Shown here: piece after piece, positions 26,005 through 36,131 of the stretch | Layout: every line of letters begins with the position of its first letter | How positions within the stretch are numbered: position 1 is the first letter of the stretch | Origin: Paenibacillus dendritiformis | GTDB taxonomy: Bacteria > Bacillota > Bacilli > Paenibacillales > Paenibacillaceae | NCBI RefSeq assembly: GCF_021654795.1 | Contig: NZ_AP025344.1 | Span: 1,922,501 to 1,986,500, forward strand | Direction of reading: 5' to 3' | Length of the DNA stretch: 64,000 nt | Made by a program: the position numbers and the translations under genes | Notes under the pieces: model-generated | Seen by the model: only the letters and a program-made list of their open reading frames with translations | Told to the model about the DNA's origin: nothing | Databases searched by the model: none

Positions 26005-26934
26005 TTGAACACATTTCAAGACGAACCGAAACCGACTCGAACTTCATTCAAATCGGGCTTTGTAGCGATCGTTGGACGGCCGAATGTCGGCAAGTCGACG
26101 TTAATGAATCATGTGATCGGGCAGAAAATCGCCATTATGTCCGACAAGCCGCAGACCACGCGGAACAAAATTCACGGCGTCTATACAACGGAAGATACGC
26201 AAATCGTATTTCTCGATACGCCGGGAATTCATAAGCGCAAATCGAAGCTGGGCGATTATATGAACCAGGTGGCCTATAACACCTTGAACGAGGTGGAGGT
26301 CATTTTATTTCTTGTCGATGTTTCAGCGGGCCTCGGAAGCGGGGATAAATTTGTTATGGAGCAGCTGGCGAAGGTGAAGACGCCGGTCATTCTCGTGATG
26401 AACAAAATTGATCAGGTGCACCCCGATGAGCTGCCGCCAATGATTAAGTCGTATCATGAACTGTTCGAATTCGCGGAGATCGTGCCTATCTCTGCGCTTC
26501 ACGGCAATAACGTCAACCGGCTGCTGGACGTGCTCGGCTCCTATATGCCGGAAGGGCCGAAGTATTATCCGGACGATCAGATCACCGATCATCCGGAGCA
26601 GTTCGTCGTGGCCGAGCTGATCCGGGAGAAAATATTGCACCTTACCCGGGAAGAGATCCCGCACTCGATAGCGGTCGCGATCGAGGATATGAGACTGCAG
26701 GATAACGGCGTCGTGTATATCTCCGCCGTGATCTATGTCGAGCGCGATTCTCAGAAGGGCATCGTCATCGGCAAGCAAGGCGCGCTCCTGAAGGAGATTG
26801 GCAAGCTTGCCCGCCAGGATATTGAGCATTTGCTCGGATCGAAAACGTTCATGGAGCTATGGGTCAAAGTGAAGAAGGACTGGCGAAATCAAGAGCGGAT
26901 TCTTCGCGATCTCGGCTTCCGCCACGATGCGTAA
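26005..26934 (+). CDS. era: GTPase Era
   Basis: A 309-residue GTPase that binds the 3' end of 16S rRNA in 30S assembly. The P-loop GRPNVGKST is at residues 24-32, with DTPG and MNKID as G3 and G4. A C-terminal KH domain contains [13 protein letters not shown] near residue 254. I chose TTG 26005 because GGGAGG (25990-25995) is correctly spaced. The longer open frame from 25921 would translate through the hairpin and has no site. Confidence 0.96.
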   Translation: MNTFQDEPKPTRTSFKSGFVAIVGRPNVGKSTLMNHVIGQKIAIMSDKPQTTRNKIHGVYTTEDTQIVFLDTPGIHKRKSKLGDYMNQVAYNTLNEVEVILFLVDVSAGLGSGDKFVMEQLAKVKTPVILVMNKIDQVHPDELPPMIKSYHELFEFAEIVPISALHGNNVNRLLDVLGSYMPEGPKYYPDDQITDHPEQFVVAELIREKILHLTREEIPHSIAVAIEDMRLQDNGVVYISAVIYVERDSQKGIVIGKQGALLKEIGKLARQDIEHLLGSKTFMELWVKVKKDWRNQERILRDLGFRHDA

Positions 26935-27069
26935 AAGCGGCGGCAGGCGGGTTCTTTCACGCATTCGTCCGTGCCGATCGTGACCAAATATTGCATGGGA
27001 TAATCTTGATACCGCAGCGCAACCTAAGGATGGAACGCATAGTCATTTCCAACGAAAGGGGATATACGG

Positions 27070-27210
27070 ATGCATGATTTCTCGTGGAACGTATTTGCCA
27101 TGACGGGAGATGTTGATGCTTATTTGTTGTATAAGCAGTCCAGACAGCTGTCGGAAACGGAAGAATCTTCGCTAGACGTACCGCCGTTGGAGAGTTCAGC
27201 GGAATCATAG
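27070..27210 (+). CDS. yqzL: YqzL family small protein
   Basis: A 46-residue protein starting MHDFSWNVFAMTGDVDAYLL, matching the YqzL family, whose members sit between era and recO in Bacillales. AAAGGGGA lies 7-8 nt before the ATG. The C-terminus is acidic and Ser-rich. Function is unknown. Confidence 0.88.
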   Translation: MHDFSWNVFAMTGDVDAYLLYKQSRQLSETEESSLDVPPLESSAES

Positions 27211-27292
27211 ATTTATAGCGGTTGTTCAAAAAGTCCCGCTTTTAAACATTTATTGCCATTTAAGCCGCGTAATGCGCATGGGGAGGACGAGC

Positions 27293-28057
27293 GTGCTATA
27301 TCGGGTGGAAGGAATCGTCATCCGCAGTATGGATTATGGGGAAGGGAACAAGATCATCACGCTATGCACCAAACCGCACGGCAAAGTCGGCGTCCTGGTG
27401 CGGGGAGCCAAGAAGGTGCGCAGCCGTCATGCGGCTGCCACTCAGCTCTTTACATACGGGGAATATGTCTTTTTCCGGGGAATGGGGCATATCGGCACCT
27501 TGAATTCATGCGAGATTCTGGAGGGGCATCATACGCTGCGCGAGCAGCTTCATCTGGCCGCCTACGCCTCTTATGCCGTAGAATTGGTCGATCGGGCCTT
27601 GCAGGACGAGGAGGCCGGCGGCGCCATGTTCGATCAACTGCATGCCTATTTGGAGGCGCTGCAAGCCGGCAAGGATGCGCAGGTGACGACGCATCTGCTG
27701 GAGATGAAGCTGTGGCAGCGCACGGGCGTCGCTCCGCAGCTCTACGCCTGCGTCAGCTGCGGCAGGGAGGACGAGCTGAGCGGAGTCGGGTGGCGTCTCG
27801 GCGGAGCGCTCTGCCGTGCCTGCCTGATGCGGGAGCATGAGCGGTACAAGGCGGGCCCGGCGATGCTGAACCTGCTCCGCCAGTTCGAGAAGACGGATCT
27901 CCGCCGGCTGGGGAATGTGTCGTTGAAGCCGGAGACGAAGCTGCGGCTGCGCGCGTTCATGCGCGGCTATATGGACACGCATGTCGGCGTCCGCTTGAAG
28001 TCGCAGCAGTTCCTCGATCAGATGGAGAAGTATGATTTGGGCAATCTTGACGAGTAG
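27293..28057 (+). CDS. recO: DNA repair protein RecO
   Basis: RecO is a 254-residue recombination mediator that works with RecR to load RecA on SSB-coated DNA. It has an N-terminal OB fold (EGIVIRSMDYGEGNKIITL) and a zinc-finger pair C-x2-C ... C-x2-C at about residues 153-177. GTG 27293 is preferred over ATG 27272 because GGGGAGG stands 6 nt before it and the protein then begins as in Bacillus (LYRVEGIV). The glyQS promoter lies in its last codons. Confidence 0.95.
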   Translation: MLYRVEGIVIRSMDYGEGNKIITLCTKPHGKVGVLVRGAKKVRSRHAAATQLFTYGEYVFFRGMGHIGTLNSCEILEGHHTLREQLHLAAYASYAVELVDRALQDEEAGGAMFDQLHAYLEALQAGKDAQVTTHLLEMKLWQRTGVAPQLYACVSCGREDELSGVGWRLGGALCRACLMREHERYKAGPAMLNLLRQFEKTDLRRLGNVSLKPETKLRLRAFMRGYMDTHVGVRLKSQQFLDQMEKYDLGNLDE

Positions 28058-28075
28058 AATGCCATTCGTTATAAT
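28047..28075 (+). promoter_or_regulatory. Sigma-A promoter of the glyQS T-box operon
   Basis: TTGACG (28047-28052) and TATAAT (28070-28075) are separated by 17 bp. The -35 lies inside the recO 3' end. Confidence 0.88.
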
Positions 28076-28082
28076 GAATCCA

Positions 28083-28347
28083 AGCTGTAGATAGATTGGC
28101 TTGCGTTGAAGAAGGAAGTAGTTCGTCCAAGCTTCGAGACATAGCGATCCGGGGATGGTGGAAGCCCGGACGAACGGGCGAATGAACAGGCACTTTGGAG
28201 CAAGGAACGGAGAAAGTGGAATGATTGCGGCTGACGCGCACATATTTATGGCGCAATGGCTGAGCCAATCGTTCAAGTAGGGTGGAACCGCGGGAAGATA
28301 ACTCTCGTCCCTACGTCTGGCAGCAGACGTAGGGCGGGAGTTTTTTT
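28083..28347 (+). promoter_or_regulatory. T-box leader of glyQS (glycine tRNA-sensing)
   Basis: The T-box core AGGGTGGAACCGCG is at 28279-28292, followed by an intrinsic terminator: CTACGTCTG/CAGACGTAG at 28311-28332, T-run at 28341-28347. Stem I is recognisable: an AGTA element, then GTTCGTCC (28121-28128) pairing with GGACGAAC (28168-28175). The gene downstream is glycyl-tRNA synthetase, so a GGC specifier is expected. GGC triplets occur at 28177 and 28189, and I cannot decide between them by eye. Uncharged tRNA-Gly should favour readthrough. Confidence 0.95.
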
Positions 28348-28396
28348 GCGCGCTCGTCGGGGCTGCCGCGAATGTAAAGGCAAAGGAGAGAAAGCC

Positions 28397-29284
28397 ATGA
28401 ATTTTCAGCAAATGATTTTAACGCTTCAACAATTCTGGTCCGAGCAGAATTGTATCCTCGTCCAGCCCTATGACGTGGAAAAGGGCGCCGGGACAATGAA
28501 TCCGATGACGTTTTTGCGCTCCATCGGGCCCGAGCCGTGGAATGTCGCTTATGTGGAGCCATCCCGCCGCCCGGCGGACGGCCGCTATGGGGAGAACCCG
28601 AACCGGCTGTATCAGCATCATCAGTTCCAAGTGATTCTGAAGCCTTCGCCGGACAATATTCAGGAGCTCTATCTTGACAGCTTGCGCCGACTCGGCATTG
28701 ATCCGCTTCAGCATGACATCCGGTTCGTCGAGGATAACTGGGAGGCTCCGACGCTGGGCGCATGGGGGCTCGGCTGGGAAGTATGGCTGGACGGGATGGA
28801 GATTACGCAGTTCACTTATTTCCAGCAGGTCGGGGGCATTGACGCTCATCCGGTATCGGTCGAGATTACGTATGGGCTGGAGCGCCTGGCTTCGTATATT
28901 CAAGAAAAAGAAAATGTGTTCGATCTGGAATGGGTCGATGGGGTCACCTACGGCGACGTCTTCCACCAGCCGGAATACGAGCATTCGAAATATACGTTTG
29001 AAGTGAGCGACACGGCGATGCTGTTCTCGCTGTTCACGATGTATGAGCAGGAAGCGAACCGGGCGATGGCGCAGCATCTCGTGTTCCCGGCCTACGATTA
29101 TGTGCTCAAATGCTCGCACACGTTCAATCTGCTCGATGCGCGCGGAGCCATCAGCGTGACCGAACGCACCGGGTATATTGTGCGGGTGCGCAATCTGGCC
29201 CGCCAGGTGGCGGCCACGTATTTGGAGGAACGGGAGAAGCTCGGCTTCCCGCTGTTGAAGAAGGGAGAGGAACGCCATGCCTAA
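28397..29284 (+). CDS. glyQ: Glycine--tRNA ligase alpha subunit
   Basis: The 295-residue catalytic alpha chain of tetrameric (alpha2beta2) GlyRS. It starts [20 protein letters not shown] and includes [19 protein letters not shown] and [19 protein letters not shown]. The ATG at 28397 follows AAAGGAGAG. The open frame extends upstream through the T-box terminator, but that part is not coding. It overlaps glyS by 8 nt. Confidence 0.98.
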   Translation: MNFQQMILTLQQFWSEQNCILVQPYDVEKGAGTMNPMTFLRSIGPEPWNVAYVEPSRRPADGRYGENPNRLYQHHQFQVILKPSPDNIQELYLDSLRRLGIDPLQHDIRFVEDNWEAPTLGAWGLGWEVWLDGMEITQFTYFQQVGGIDAHPVSVEITYGLERLASYIQEKENVFDLEWVDGVTYGDVFHQPEYEHSKYTFEVSDTAMLFSLFTMYEQEANRAMAQHLVFPAYDYVLKCSHTFNLLDARGAISVTERTGYIVRVRNLARQVAATYLEEREKLGFPLLKKGEERHA

Positions 29285-31349
29285 AGATATACTGTTGGAG
29301 CTTGGACTGGAAGAAGTGCCGGCACGCTTCATGCGCCCCGCGATGGAGCAGCTGGAGAGCCGGATGGAGCGCTGGCTGAAGGAATCTCGGATCGGATTCG
29401 CCGGCATCCAAGTGTACGGGACGCCTCGCCGATTGGCGGTCATCGTTCGCGAAGCTGCCGATAAGCAGACGGATATTCACGAGGAAGTAAAAGGACCGGC
29501 CCGCAAGATTGCGCTTGACGTGAACGGCGCATGGACCAAGGCCGCGCTTGGCTTTGCCCGCAGTCAAGGCATTGAGCCGGAGCAGCTGTTTTTCCGGGAG
29601 TTGAACGGCGTTGAATACGTGTACGCGAACAAGAGCAGCATCGGGGCGGAGACGTCCGCCGTGCTGGGCGAAGGCCTCGCTTCGCTGATTCAGGCGATGA
29701 CCTTCCCGAAAAACATGCGGTGGGGAGACAAGGAAATGCGTTATGTTCGCCCGATCCGCTGGATTGTGGCGCTGCATGGAACCGATATTATTCCGCTGGA
29801 AATCGCCGGCGTGAAGGCAGGGAACGTATCCCGCGGCCACCGCTTCCTCGGCGGAGACGTGACGATTGACGAGCCTGCTCATTATGTGGAATGCTTGCGC
29901 GGGCAGCATGTCATCGCGGATGCCGATGAGCGGGCGGCGGAGATTACGCGCCAGATTGACGCGTTGGCCGCGGAGAAAGGCTGGCATATCGCCGTCAAGG
30001 ACGATCTGCTGGAAGAGGTGCTGTTCCTGGTCGAGTATCCGACCGTGCTGTACGGCACATTCGATGAAGCGTTCCTGCACATTCCGCAGGATGTGCTGAT
30101 TACGTCGATGCGCGAGCATCAGCGTTATTTCCCGGTACTGAATGCGGAGCGGCAGCTGCTGCCATACTTCGTGACTGTCCGGAACGGCGACACGGCCGGA
30201 CTGGATCAGGTCGTCAAGGGCAACGAGAAGGTGCTTCGCGCCCGCTTGTCGGACGCCAAGTTTTTCTACGAGGAAGATCAGAAGCTGCGCATTATCGATT
30301 GCGTGCACAAGCTCGATTCGATCGTGTTCCACGAGGAGCTTGGCACCATCGGCGACAAAATCCGCCGGCTGCACGCGATTGCCGACGCGCTCGCCCTGGC
30401 GGTGGAGACCGATCGGGAGACGGCGCTGTGGGTAAGCCGGGCAGCGGATATTTGCAAGTTCGACCTTGTAACGCAAATGGTCTATGAATTTCCGGAGCTG
30501 CAGGGCATGATGGGAGAGGATTATGCCCGCAAGGCCGGGGAACCGGAAGCGGTCGCCCGCGCCATCAATGAGCATTACAAGCCACGGTATTCCGGCGATC
30601 CGGCTCCCGACACGCTGGTTGGCTGCATTATTAGCCTCGCCGATAAGCTGGATACGCTCGTCGGATGCTTCGCCATCGGCATCATTCCGACTGGCTCGCA
30701 GGATCCTTACGGCCTGCGCCGCCAAGCGACCGGGATTGTCCAGGTGCTGCTGGAGCGCGGCCTGCCGCTGACGCTTCATATGATGCTCGATATCGCGCTG
30801 GATGTGCATGAGAAAGCGCAATTGCTGAAGCGGAGCAGCGAGGAGGTACGGCGGGATCTCGTTGAATTTTTCGGCTTGCGGGTGAAAAATGTGCTGGCGG
30901 ACACCGTCCGGTACGATGTGGCCGACGCGATCATGGCCTCCGGCTATGACGATGTCAAGCAGACGGTAGCCCGCGCCGAGGCGCTGATGCAGGCCGTCGC
31001 CGCCGAGGAATTCAAGCTGACGGCCGAATCGTTCAACCGGGTATGCAATCTGGCGGCCAAGGCGGAATCGGAAGCGATCGATGCCGCCCGGTTCGAGCAT
31101 GAGGCGGAGCGGGAACTGTTCGAGCGCTGGATCGAAGTGCACGAGGCGTATGAAGCGGCGTTCGCGGATGCGGCCGAAGCGCTTGCCGTGCTGGGACGGC
31201 TTCAAGATCCGGTCAACCGCTTCTTCGAGCAAGTGATGGTCATGGCGGAGGATGAGGCGGTCCGGGCGAACCGGCTGGCGCTGCTGGCCAACATCGCGGC
31301 CGATATCCGGCGGTATGCCGATTTCTCGAAGCTGGTCTGGGCATCCTGA
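29277..31349 (+). CDS. glyS: Glycine--tRNA ligase beta subunit
   Basis: The 690-residue beta chain of bacterial GlyRS, needed for tRNA-Gly binding. Typical signatures are [16 protein letters not shown] at the N-terminus, [10 protein letters not shown] in the middle, and the C-terminal anticodon-binding region. Length matches the family. The site GGAGAGG precedes ATG 29277 inside glyQ. Regulated with glyQ by the T-box. Confidence 0.98.
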   Translation: MPKDILLELGLEEVPARFMRPAMEQLESRMERWLKESRIGFAGIQVYGTPRRLAVIVREAADKQTDIHEEVKGPARKIALDVNGAWTKAALGFARSQGIEPEQLFFRELNGVEYVYANKSSIGAETSAVLGEGLASLIQAMTFPKNMRWGDKEMRYVRPIRWIVALHGTDIIPLEIAGVKAGNVSRGHRFLGGDVTIDEPAHYVECLRGQHVIADADERAAEITRQIDALAAEKGWHIAVKDDLLEEVLFLVEYPTVLYGTFDEAFLHIPQDVLITSMREHQRYFPVLNAERQLLPYFVTVRNGDTAGLDQVVKGNEKVLRARLSDAKFFYEEDQKLRIIDCVHKLDSIVFHEELGTIGDKIRRLHAIADALALAVETDRETALWVSRAADICKFDLVTQMVYEFPELQGMMGEDYARKAGEPEAVARAINEHYKPRYSGDPAPDTLVGCIISLADKLDTLVGCFAIGIIPTGSQDPYGLRRQATGIVQVLLERGLPLTLHMMLDIALDVHEKAQLLKRSSEEVRRDLVEFFGLRVKNVLADTVRYDVADAIMASGYDDVKQTVARAEALMQAVAAEEFKLTAESFNRVCNLAAKAESEAIDAARFEHEAERELFERWIEVHEAYEAAFADAAEALAVLGRLQDPVNRFFEQVMVMAEDEAVRANRLALLANIAADIRRYADFSKLVWAS

Positions 31350-31362
31350 ACCTGCAACGCGG

Positions 31363-31431
31363 CCGGCGCAGCGTGCGCCGGCATAGCTGGAACATGAAGA
31401 AGATCTTCTTCGACATGTTCCTTCCTTTTTG
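31363..31431 (+). terminator. Two hairpins after glyS, the second a likely terminator
   Basis: GCCGGCGCA/TGCGCCGGC forms a 9-bp stem near 31363-31384. Next, GGAACATGAAGAA...TTCTTCGACATGTTCC (about 31390-31422) forms a longer interrupted stem followed by TTCCTTTTT. Confidence 0.65.
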
Positions 31432-31510
31432 CCCGGGCTTCGACAAAAAACGGCGAATTCCCTTCGGAAATTCACGTTTGCGAAGCAGGATTTTTACGGC
31501 TTACAGCGTA

Positions 31511-31516
31511 TATAAT
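31511..31516 (+). promoter_or_regulatory. Possible -10 element for the yaiI-dnaG-rpoD operon
   Basis: A perfect TATAAT stands 59 nt before the YaiI start, after the glyS terminator. No convincing -35 is seen at 16-18 bp. Confidence 0.4.
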
Positions 31517-31574
31517 AGTAACGGTGAAAATATAGCTTTCCGTTGATGCCGTCTTTATGAAATGGGTGAGTCGC

Positions 31575-32054
31575 ATGTCTGACAAGCTTCGAATTGTGGT
31601 GGATGCGGATGCCTGCCCGGTCAAAAACGAGATTATCGCCGCTGCGCTGGAGCACGAGGCCGCCGTTTTGTTCGTCGCTTCCTATGCGGCGTTTGCCCCG
31701 GATTGGCAGTTGACGAACTGCGACATTCATACTGTCTTTGTCGATCAGGCGTTCCAGGCGGCGGATATCTATATCGCGAATGCAGCGCGGTCAGGAGACA
31801 TAGTCGTGACAAGCGACTATGGGTTGGCCGCGCTCTGTCTGCCGCGCGGAGCTTCCGTATTGATGCCGCGGGGCGGGGAATTGACCGCCGATAATGTGGA
31901 TGAATATTTGTCGAGGCGGCATTTTTCGGCCAAGGCCCGCAGGGCGGGGCTTCGCACGAAGGGGCCCCGCGCGATGAGCGAACAGGACCGGATCAGCTTC
32001 CAACATAAGTTGACAAAACTTTTGCAGCGGGAGCAGGAGAAATTGAGCCCGTAG
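31575..32054 (+). CDS. YaiI/YqxD family protein (UPF0178, PIN-like)
   Basis: A 159-residue member of the DUF188 family. It has the N-terminal VVDADACPVKNEI and the conserved GDIVVTSDYGLAALCL acidic motif; these recall PIN-type nucleases, but activity is unproven. ATG 31575 follows GGGTGAG at 6 nt; an ATG at 31557 would add six residues. It lies 43 nt before dnaG, as yqxD does in Bacillus. Confidence 0.9.
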   Translation: MSDKLRIVVDADACPVKNEIIAAALEHEAAVLFVASYAAFAPDWQLTNCDIHTVFVDQAFQAADIYIANAARSGDIVVTSDYGLAALCLPRGASVLMPRGGELTADNVDEYLSRRHFSAKARRAGLRTKGPRAMSEQDRISFQHKLTKLLQREQEKLSP

Positions 32055-32097
32055 CGAAATAGTAATACGTGTTTAGATGAAGGTGGTTGGACGAACA

Positions 32098-33942
32098 GTG
32101 AGCAATTACGGACTGATTCCCGACGAAGTGCTGGATGAAGTGCTGCAGCGCAATGACATTGTGGATGTCGTCGGCCAATATGTCCATTTGTCGAAGCACG
32201 GTAAGTATTTGAAGGGATTGTGTCCGTTCCACTCGGAGAAGACGCCCTCCTTCACCGTTACGCCGGAGAAGCAGATTTTCCATTGCTACGGCTGCGGCAA
32301 GAGCGGCAATGTCATTCATTTCATGATGGGCATTGAAGGATATTCTTTTCCGGAGGCGGTTCGGCGCCTCGCCGAAGCGGCGAACATGCAGGTTACTTGG
32401 GGCACGGGTTACGCGAAGGCGGAACGGGATCCTTACCATGAGGCGAAGGAGCGGTTGATCGAGGCTCATGAGCTTGCAGGGAAGCTGTATCATTATATTT
32501 TAATGAATACGACGCATGGCCAGGCTGCCCTTCAATATTTGCGGAACCGGGGAATCCATGACAAGCTGATCGAGCAATTTCAGATAGGGTATGCCCCTCC
32601 GCAGTGGGATACGCTTGTGCAGCTGCTCGGCAAGCGCGAATTCGATCTGGATGCCATGGAAAAGGGCGGTCTTGTCTCGAAGCGGCAGAACGGCAGCGGG
32701 TATGTCGATCGCTTCAGGGACCGGATAACGTTCCCGATTTGGAACCGGAATGGGCAAGCGATCGCTTTTGCCGGCCGAATATTGGGGGAAGGACAACCCA
32801 AGTATTTGAATTCGCCCGAGACGATGCTGTTCAACAAATCCAAAGTGCTGTACAACTTGCATCATGCCCGGCCTTATATTAAGCGAACCGGCCATATCAT
32901 TCTGTTCGAAGGATATGCGGATGTCATCCAAGCCTGGGATGCCGAAGTGCAGCATGCGGTAGCGACCATGGGGACCGCGCTGACGCCCGATCATATTACT
33001 CAGATGAAGCGGATGGCGGACAGCGTGACCTTGTGCTATGACGGCGATGATGCGGGACAAGCCGCGGCGATGAAGGCGATCCCGATGCTGGAGGAGGCAG
33101 GGCTTCACGTGGCGGTTGCCATGATACCCGACCGGATGGATCCCGACGATTTCATTAAGGCGCACGGCGCCGAGCGATTCCGTCATACCATAACGGCGGC
33201 TGCGGTCACTCCTACGAAATTCAAGCTTATTTCTTTGCGGAGGAATCATATACTGCTAGAGGATGACGGCAAACGGCGCTTCAAGGATGAAGCGATGCGG
33301 GTCATAGCGGCGGTTGAATCGCCGGTGGAACGCGAGCTTCATTTGAAGGAGCTGGCCCAACAGCTCGATCTGCAGGGCGAGTCGTCGTTCGACGCGCTGA
33401 AGCAGGAGTGCGCCACGATAAGACAGCGGCAAAAAATGAACGGGCACGGGGATAATCACGACAATTGGTGGAATAATGGTAGAAATGATAAGCGTACCAT
33501 TGCCCAGCCTGCGCTGCGCCCGGCCTATGTCTATGCGGAGCGGAGCCTGCTGGCTCTCATGTTCCAGGATATCGAGGTTGCCGATTACGTGGAGCGGCAT
33601 CTTGGTGATCGGTTTAACGTAGATGATCATGCGGCACTTGCCGCTTATCTATATGCTTATTACGCGCAAGGCAAGGAGCCGGATTTCAGCCGGTTCCTGG
33701 CAACATTGCATGACGAACGCTTGGAGAAAGTCGCTGCCTCCATATCGCTCTCCGAAGTATCTCTTCGTTATGATACCGAGCTGCTGGATGATTATATTAT
33801 GCAGATTCTTAAAGTGCCCAGACAGCGCGAAATCGAGCGCAAAAGAGAAGAAATGGTGCAAGCGGAACGTTCCGGCGAAGTATTGCGCGCGGCGCAAATC
33901 GCACAAGAAATTATAGCCCTAGAGCAAGAACTGAAGCGGTAG
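32098..33942 (+). CDS. dnaG: DNA primase DnaG
   Basis: A 614-residue primase that lays RNA primers for replication. It has an N-terminal zinc finger (CPFHSEKTPSF...FHCYGCG, about residues 41-66), a TOPRIM core with EGYADV near 271 and DGDDAGQAA, and a C-terminal DnaB-binding helical domain. Start GTG 32098 is inferred from AGGTGG at 32081-32086 and the family-like beginning (M)SNYGLIPDEVLDEV; ATG 32077 would place that site inside the gene. It forms the core of the macromolecular-synthesis operon with rpoD. Confidence 0.96.
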   Translation: MSNYGLIPDEVLDEVLQRNDIVDVVGQYVHLSKHGKYLKGLCPFHSEKTPSFTVTPEKQIFHCYGCGKSGNVIHFMMGIEGYSFPEAVRRLAEAANMQVTWGTGYAKAERDPYHEAKERLIEAHELAGKLYHYILMNTTHGQAALQYLRNRGIHDKLIEQFQIGYAPPQWDTLVQLLGKREFDLDAMEKGGLVSKRQNGSGYVDRFRDRITFPIWNRNGQAIAFAGRILGEGQPKYLNSPETMLFNKSKVLYNLHHARPYIKRTGHIILFEGYADVIQAWDAEVQHAVATMGTALTPDHITQMKRMADSVTLCYDGDDAGQAAAMKAIPMLEEAGLHVAVAMIPDRMDPDDFIKAHGAERFRHTITAAAVTPTKFKLISLRRNHILLEDDGKRRFKDEAMRVIAAVESPVERELHLKELAQQLDLQGESSFDALKQECATIRQRQKMNGHGDNHDNWWNNGRNDKRTIAQPALRPAYVYAERSLLALMFQDIEVADYVERHLGDRFNVDDHAALAAYLYAYYAQGKEPDFSRFLATLHDERLEKVAASISLSEVSLRYDTELLDDYIMQILKVPRQREIERKREEMVQAERSGEVLRAAQIAQEIIALEQELKR

Positions 33943-33977
33943 CAGGCGGATGATTCTAGGGAGGAGGGAGTCGGAAA

Positions 33978-35102
33978 ATGGCGAATGATCAACATACTGG
34001 ACTTGAAACGGAAACGGCGCTGGAACATGCGAAGGACCAGTTGATTGAACTCGGCAAAAAGCGAGGATCGCTCAGCTACAAAGAGATAGCCGAGAAAATG
34101 GCGACGTTCGACCAAGACCCGGAACAAATGGATGAGTTCTACGAGCAGCTCTCCGATCTGGGTATTGAAGTAAGTGAAGCCGATGATGAAATTGGCGTTC
34201 GTGCCAACGACCGCGACAACGACGATTCGGATGATTTTCATTTTGATGATGATCTGTCACTGCCGCCGGGCATCAAAATCAATGACCCGGTGCGGATGTA
34301 CCTTAAAGAGATCGGCCGTGTTCCGCTCTTGTCGGCCGAAGAGGAAATTGAACTTGCCAAGCGGATTGAGCAGGGCGATTCGGAAGCGAAGAAGCGCTTG
34401 ACCGAAGCCAATCTGCGGCTGGTCGTCAGCATTGCCAAGCGTTATGTCGGGAGAGGCATGCTGTTCCTGGATCTGATTCAAGAAGGAAATATGGGGCTTA
34501 TCAAAGCGGTGGAGAAATTCGACCACAGCAAGGGATATAAATTCAGCACCTATGCGACTTGGTGGATTCGCCAAGCGATTACGCGGGCGATTGCCGATCA
34601 GGCGCGCACGATCCGGATTCCGGTTCATATGGTCGAGACGATCAACAAGCTGGTTCGCGTATCTCGTCAGCTGCTTCAGGAGCTCGGGCGCGAACCGACG
34701 CCGGAAGAGATTGCGGCCGAGATGGAATTGAGCGTAGAGAAGGTGCGCGAGATTATGAAGATTGCACAGGAGCCGGTATCCTTGGAGACGCCAATCGGCG
34801 AAGAGGACGACTCGCATCTGGGCGACTTCATCGAGGATCAGGAAGCTCTGGCTCCGGCGGATGCAGCCGCGTACGAGCTGCTGAAGGAGCAGTTGGAGGA
34901 TGTGCTTGACACGCTCACCGAGCGCGAGGAGAATGTGCTTCGCCTGCGCTTCGGCCTGGACGACGGCCGGACGAGAACGCTGGAAGAAGTCGGCAAGGTA
35001 TTCGGCGTTACGCGCGAGCGGATTCGTCAAATCGAGGCGAAGGCTCTCCGTAAGCTGCGTCACCCTAGCCGCAGCAAGCGGTTAAAAGATTTCCTAGAAT
35101 AA
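33978..35102 (+). CDS. rpoD: RNA polymerase primary sigma factor SigA
   Basis: A 374-residue housekeeping sigma factor. It has an N-terminal region 1.1, region 2 with [16 protein letters not shown] (regions 2.3-2.4), region 3, and region 4.2 with [17 protein letters not shown] near the end. An acidic insert precedes region 1.2. GGGAGGAGGGAG precedes the ATG. A downstream hairpin ends the operon. Confidence 0.98.
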   Translation: MANDQHTGLETETALEHAKDQLIELGKKRGSLSYKEIAEKMATFDQDPEQMDEFYEQLSDLGIEVSEADDEIGVRANDRDNDDSDDFHFDDDLSLPPGIKINDPVRMYLKEIGRVPLLSAEEEIELAKRIEQGDSEAKKRLTEANLRLVVSIAKRYVGRGMLFLDLIQEGNMGLIKAVEKFDHSKGYKFSTYATWWIRQAITRAIADQARTIRIPVHMVETINKLVRVSRQLLQELGREPTPEEIAAEMELSVEKVREIMKIAQEPVSLETPIGEEDDSHLGDFIEDQEALAPADAAAYELLKEQLEDVLDTLTEREENVLRLRFGLDDGRTRTLEEVGKVFGVTRERIRQIEAKALRKLRHPSRSKRLKDFLE

Positions 35103-35113
35103 TGGTGTGCAAG

Positions 35114-35153
35114 AGACCTTCTGATGCCCTTGCCGGCGTGATGAAGGTCTTTT
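35114..35153 (+). terminator. Terminator after rpoD
   Basis: AGACCTTC (35114-35121) pairs with GAAGGTCT (35143-35150), followed by a short T-run (TCTTTT). Confidence 0.65.
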
Positions 35154-35243
35154 GCATAGAGGAAGCAGCGAAGGAGCCGCTGTCCTCGGCCAATCGGCCT
35201 TCACGGCGGACGGCGGTATGACGTTCCTGGAGGTGTACAGGCA

Positions 35244-36131
35244 ATGGATCCTCAGCAACGCCAATGGATGGCCCAGGAGATCGCCCGCTGGCGGAAAAAT
35301 CGGCTGCTGCCTGCAGCCTATTGCAATTTTCTGGCGCAGCTGTACGATGTGCCCCTGGAGCCGCAGGAGGAAGGAGCGAACGAGACCGTCCGTTCCTGGG
35401 CGGATCGTATCGCTTCCATGCGGACCACGACCTGGATGGTTGTTTTTATCATTTTTGTATTGTTTTGTCTTATCGGTTTTCATTTTACCGCTTTTGCGGC
35501 CCCAATGCAAATCAGCGTCATTGCGGCCCCAGCGCTTCTGCTGGCCGCCTTGGCATGGTCGGCCCGGAAGACGAGCTTGCGGAGGTCGCGCTGGCGGGCG
35601 CTGGCGGCTTGCCTGTGGCTGTCCGGAGGCGGATGGCTCGTGCTGAAGGTCCAGGGCTGGACAGCCTGGTGGGTGCCGGCCGCGGTCTGGCTCGTTGTCT
35701 CCGCGCTCCTCTGGCTGCTCTGCGGCATGCTGGCGCGTTCCGGACTGATGCAGGGAGCGGGCTGGCTGCATGCCGCGGCCGCTTACGGCGGGATCCTCCG
35801 GATCGTGATGCCGGACCTGACCCTGGCCGAGAGTCAATGGCTGTGGCTGCCGGAGAGCGCCTTGTTCGTCTGGATGGCATGGGCGGTTCACCGTCTGTCT
35901 CCGAAGGCGGCGGCCGGGCTTCTTATCGCCTCCGCCGGGCTCTGGTTCATGCCGGAGGCAGTCTGGACCGCGGCTCGCCCATGGAGTCAGCTGGCAGCGG
36001 ATCAAGAGCTGCTGTCCTTCCTGTTGGGGAAATGGATCATCTTATGGTGTAGTGCTTTTTATTTCAGAAAACAGTGGGTGAAATGGATACGTGAACATCA
36101 AACTGTCCAAGCGGCTGCAGCAGATCGCTGA
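35244..36131 (+). CDS. Multi-pass membrane protein (function unknown)
   Basis: A 295-residue protein. It has a soluble N-terminus of about 55 residues rich in Gln/Arg/Glu (MDPQQRQWMAQEIARWRKNR), then seven to eight hydrophobic segments, Trp- and Ala-rich. No catalytic motif was recognised. GGAGGTG precedes the ATG. It sits between rpoD and trmK, where Bacillus has a cytochrome gene, but no haem motif is present. Its last 41 nt overlap trmK. Confidence 0.82.
   Translation: MDPQQRQWMAQEIARWRKNRLLPAAYCNFLAQLYDVPLEPQEEGANETVRSWADRIASMRTTTWMVVFIIFVLFCLIGFHFTAFAAPMQISVIAAPALLLAALAWSARKTSLRRSRWRALAACLWLSGGGWLVLKVQGWTAWWVPAAVWLVVSALLWLLCGMLARSGLMQGAGWLHAAAAYGGILRIVMPDLTLAESQWLWLPESALFVWMAWAVHRLSPKAAAGLLIASAGLWFMPEAVWTAARPWSQLAADQELLSFLLGKWIILWCSAFYFRKQWVKWIREHQTVQAAAADR

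Noticed and set aside
28256..28396. N-terminal extension of GlyQ through the T-box terminator
   Set aside because: The frame is open by chance; the GlyQ family start is at 28397 with a good ribosome-binding site.
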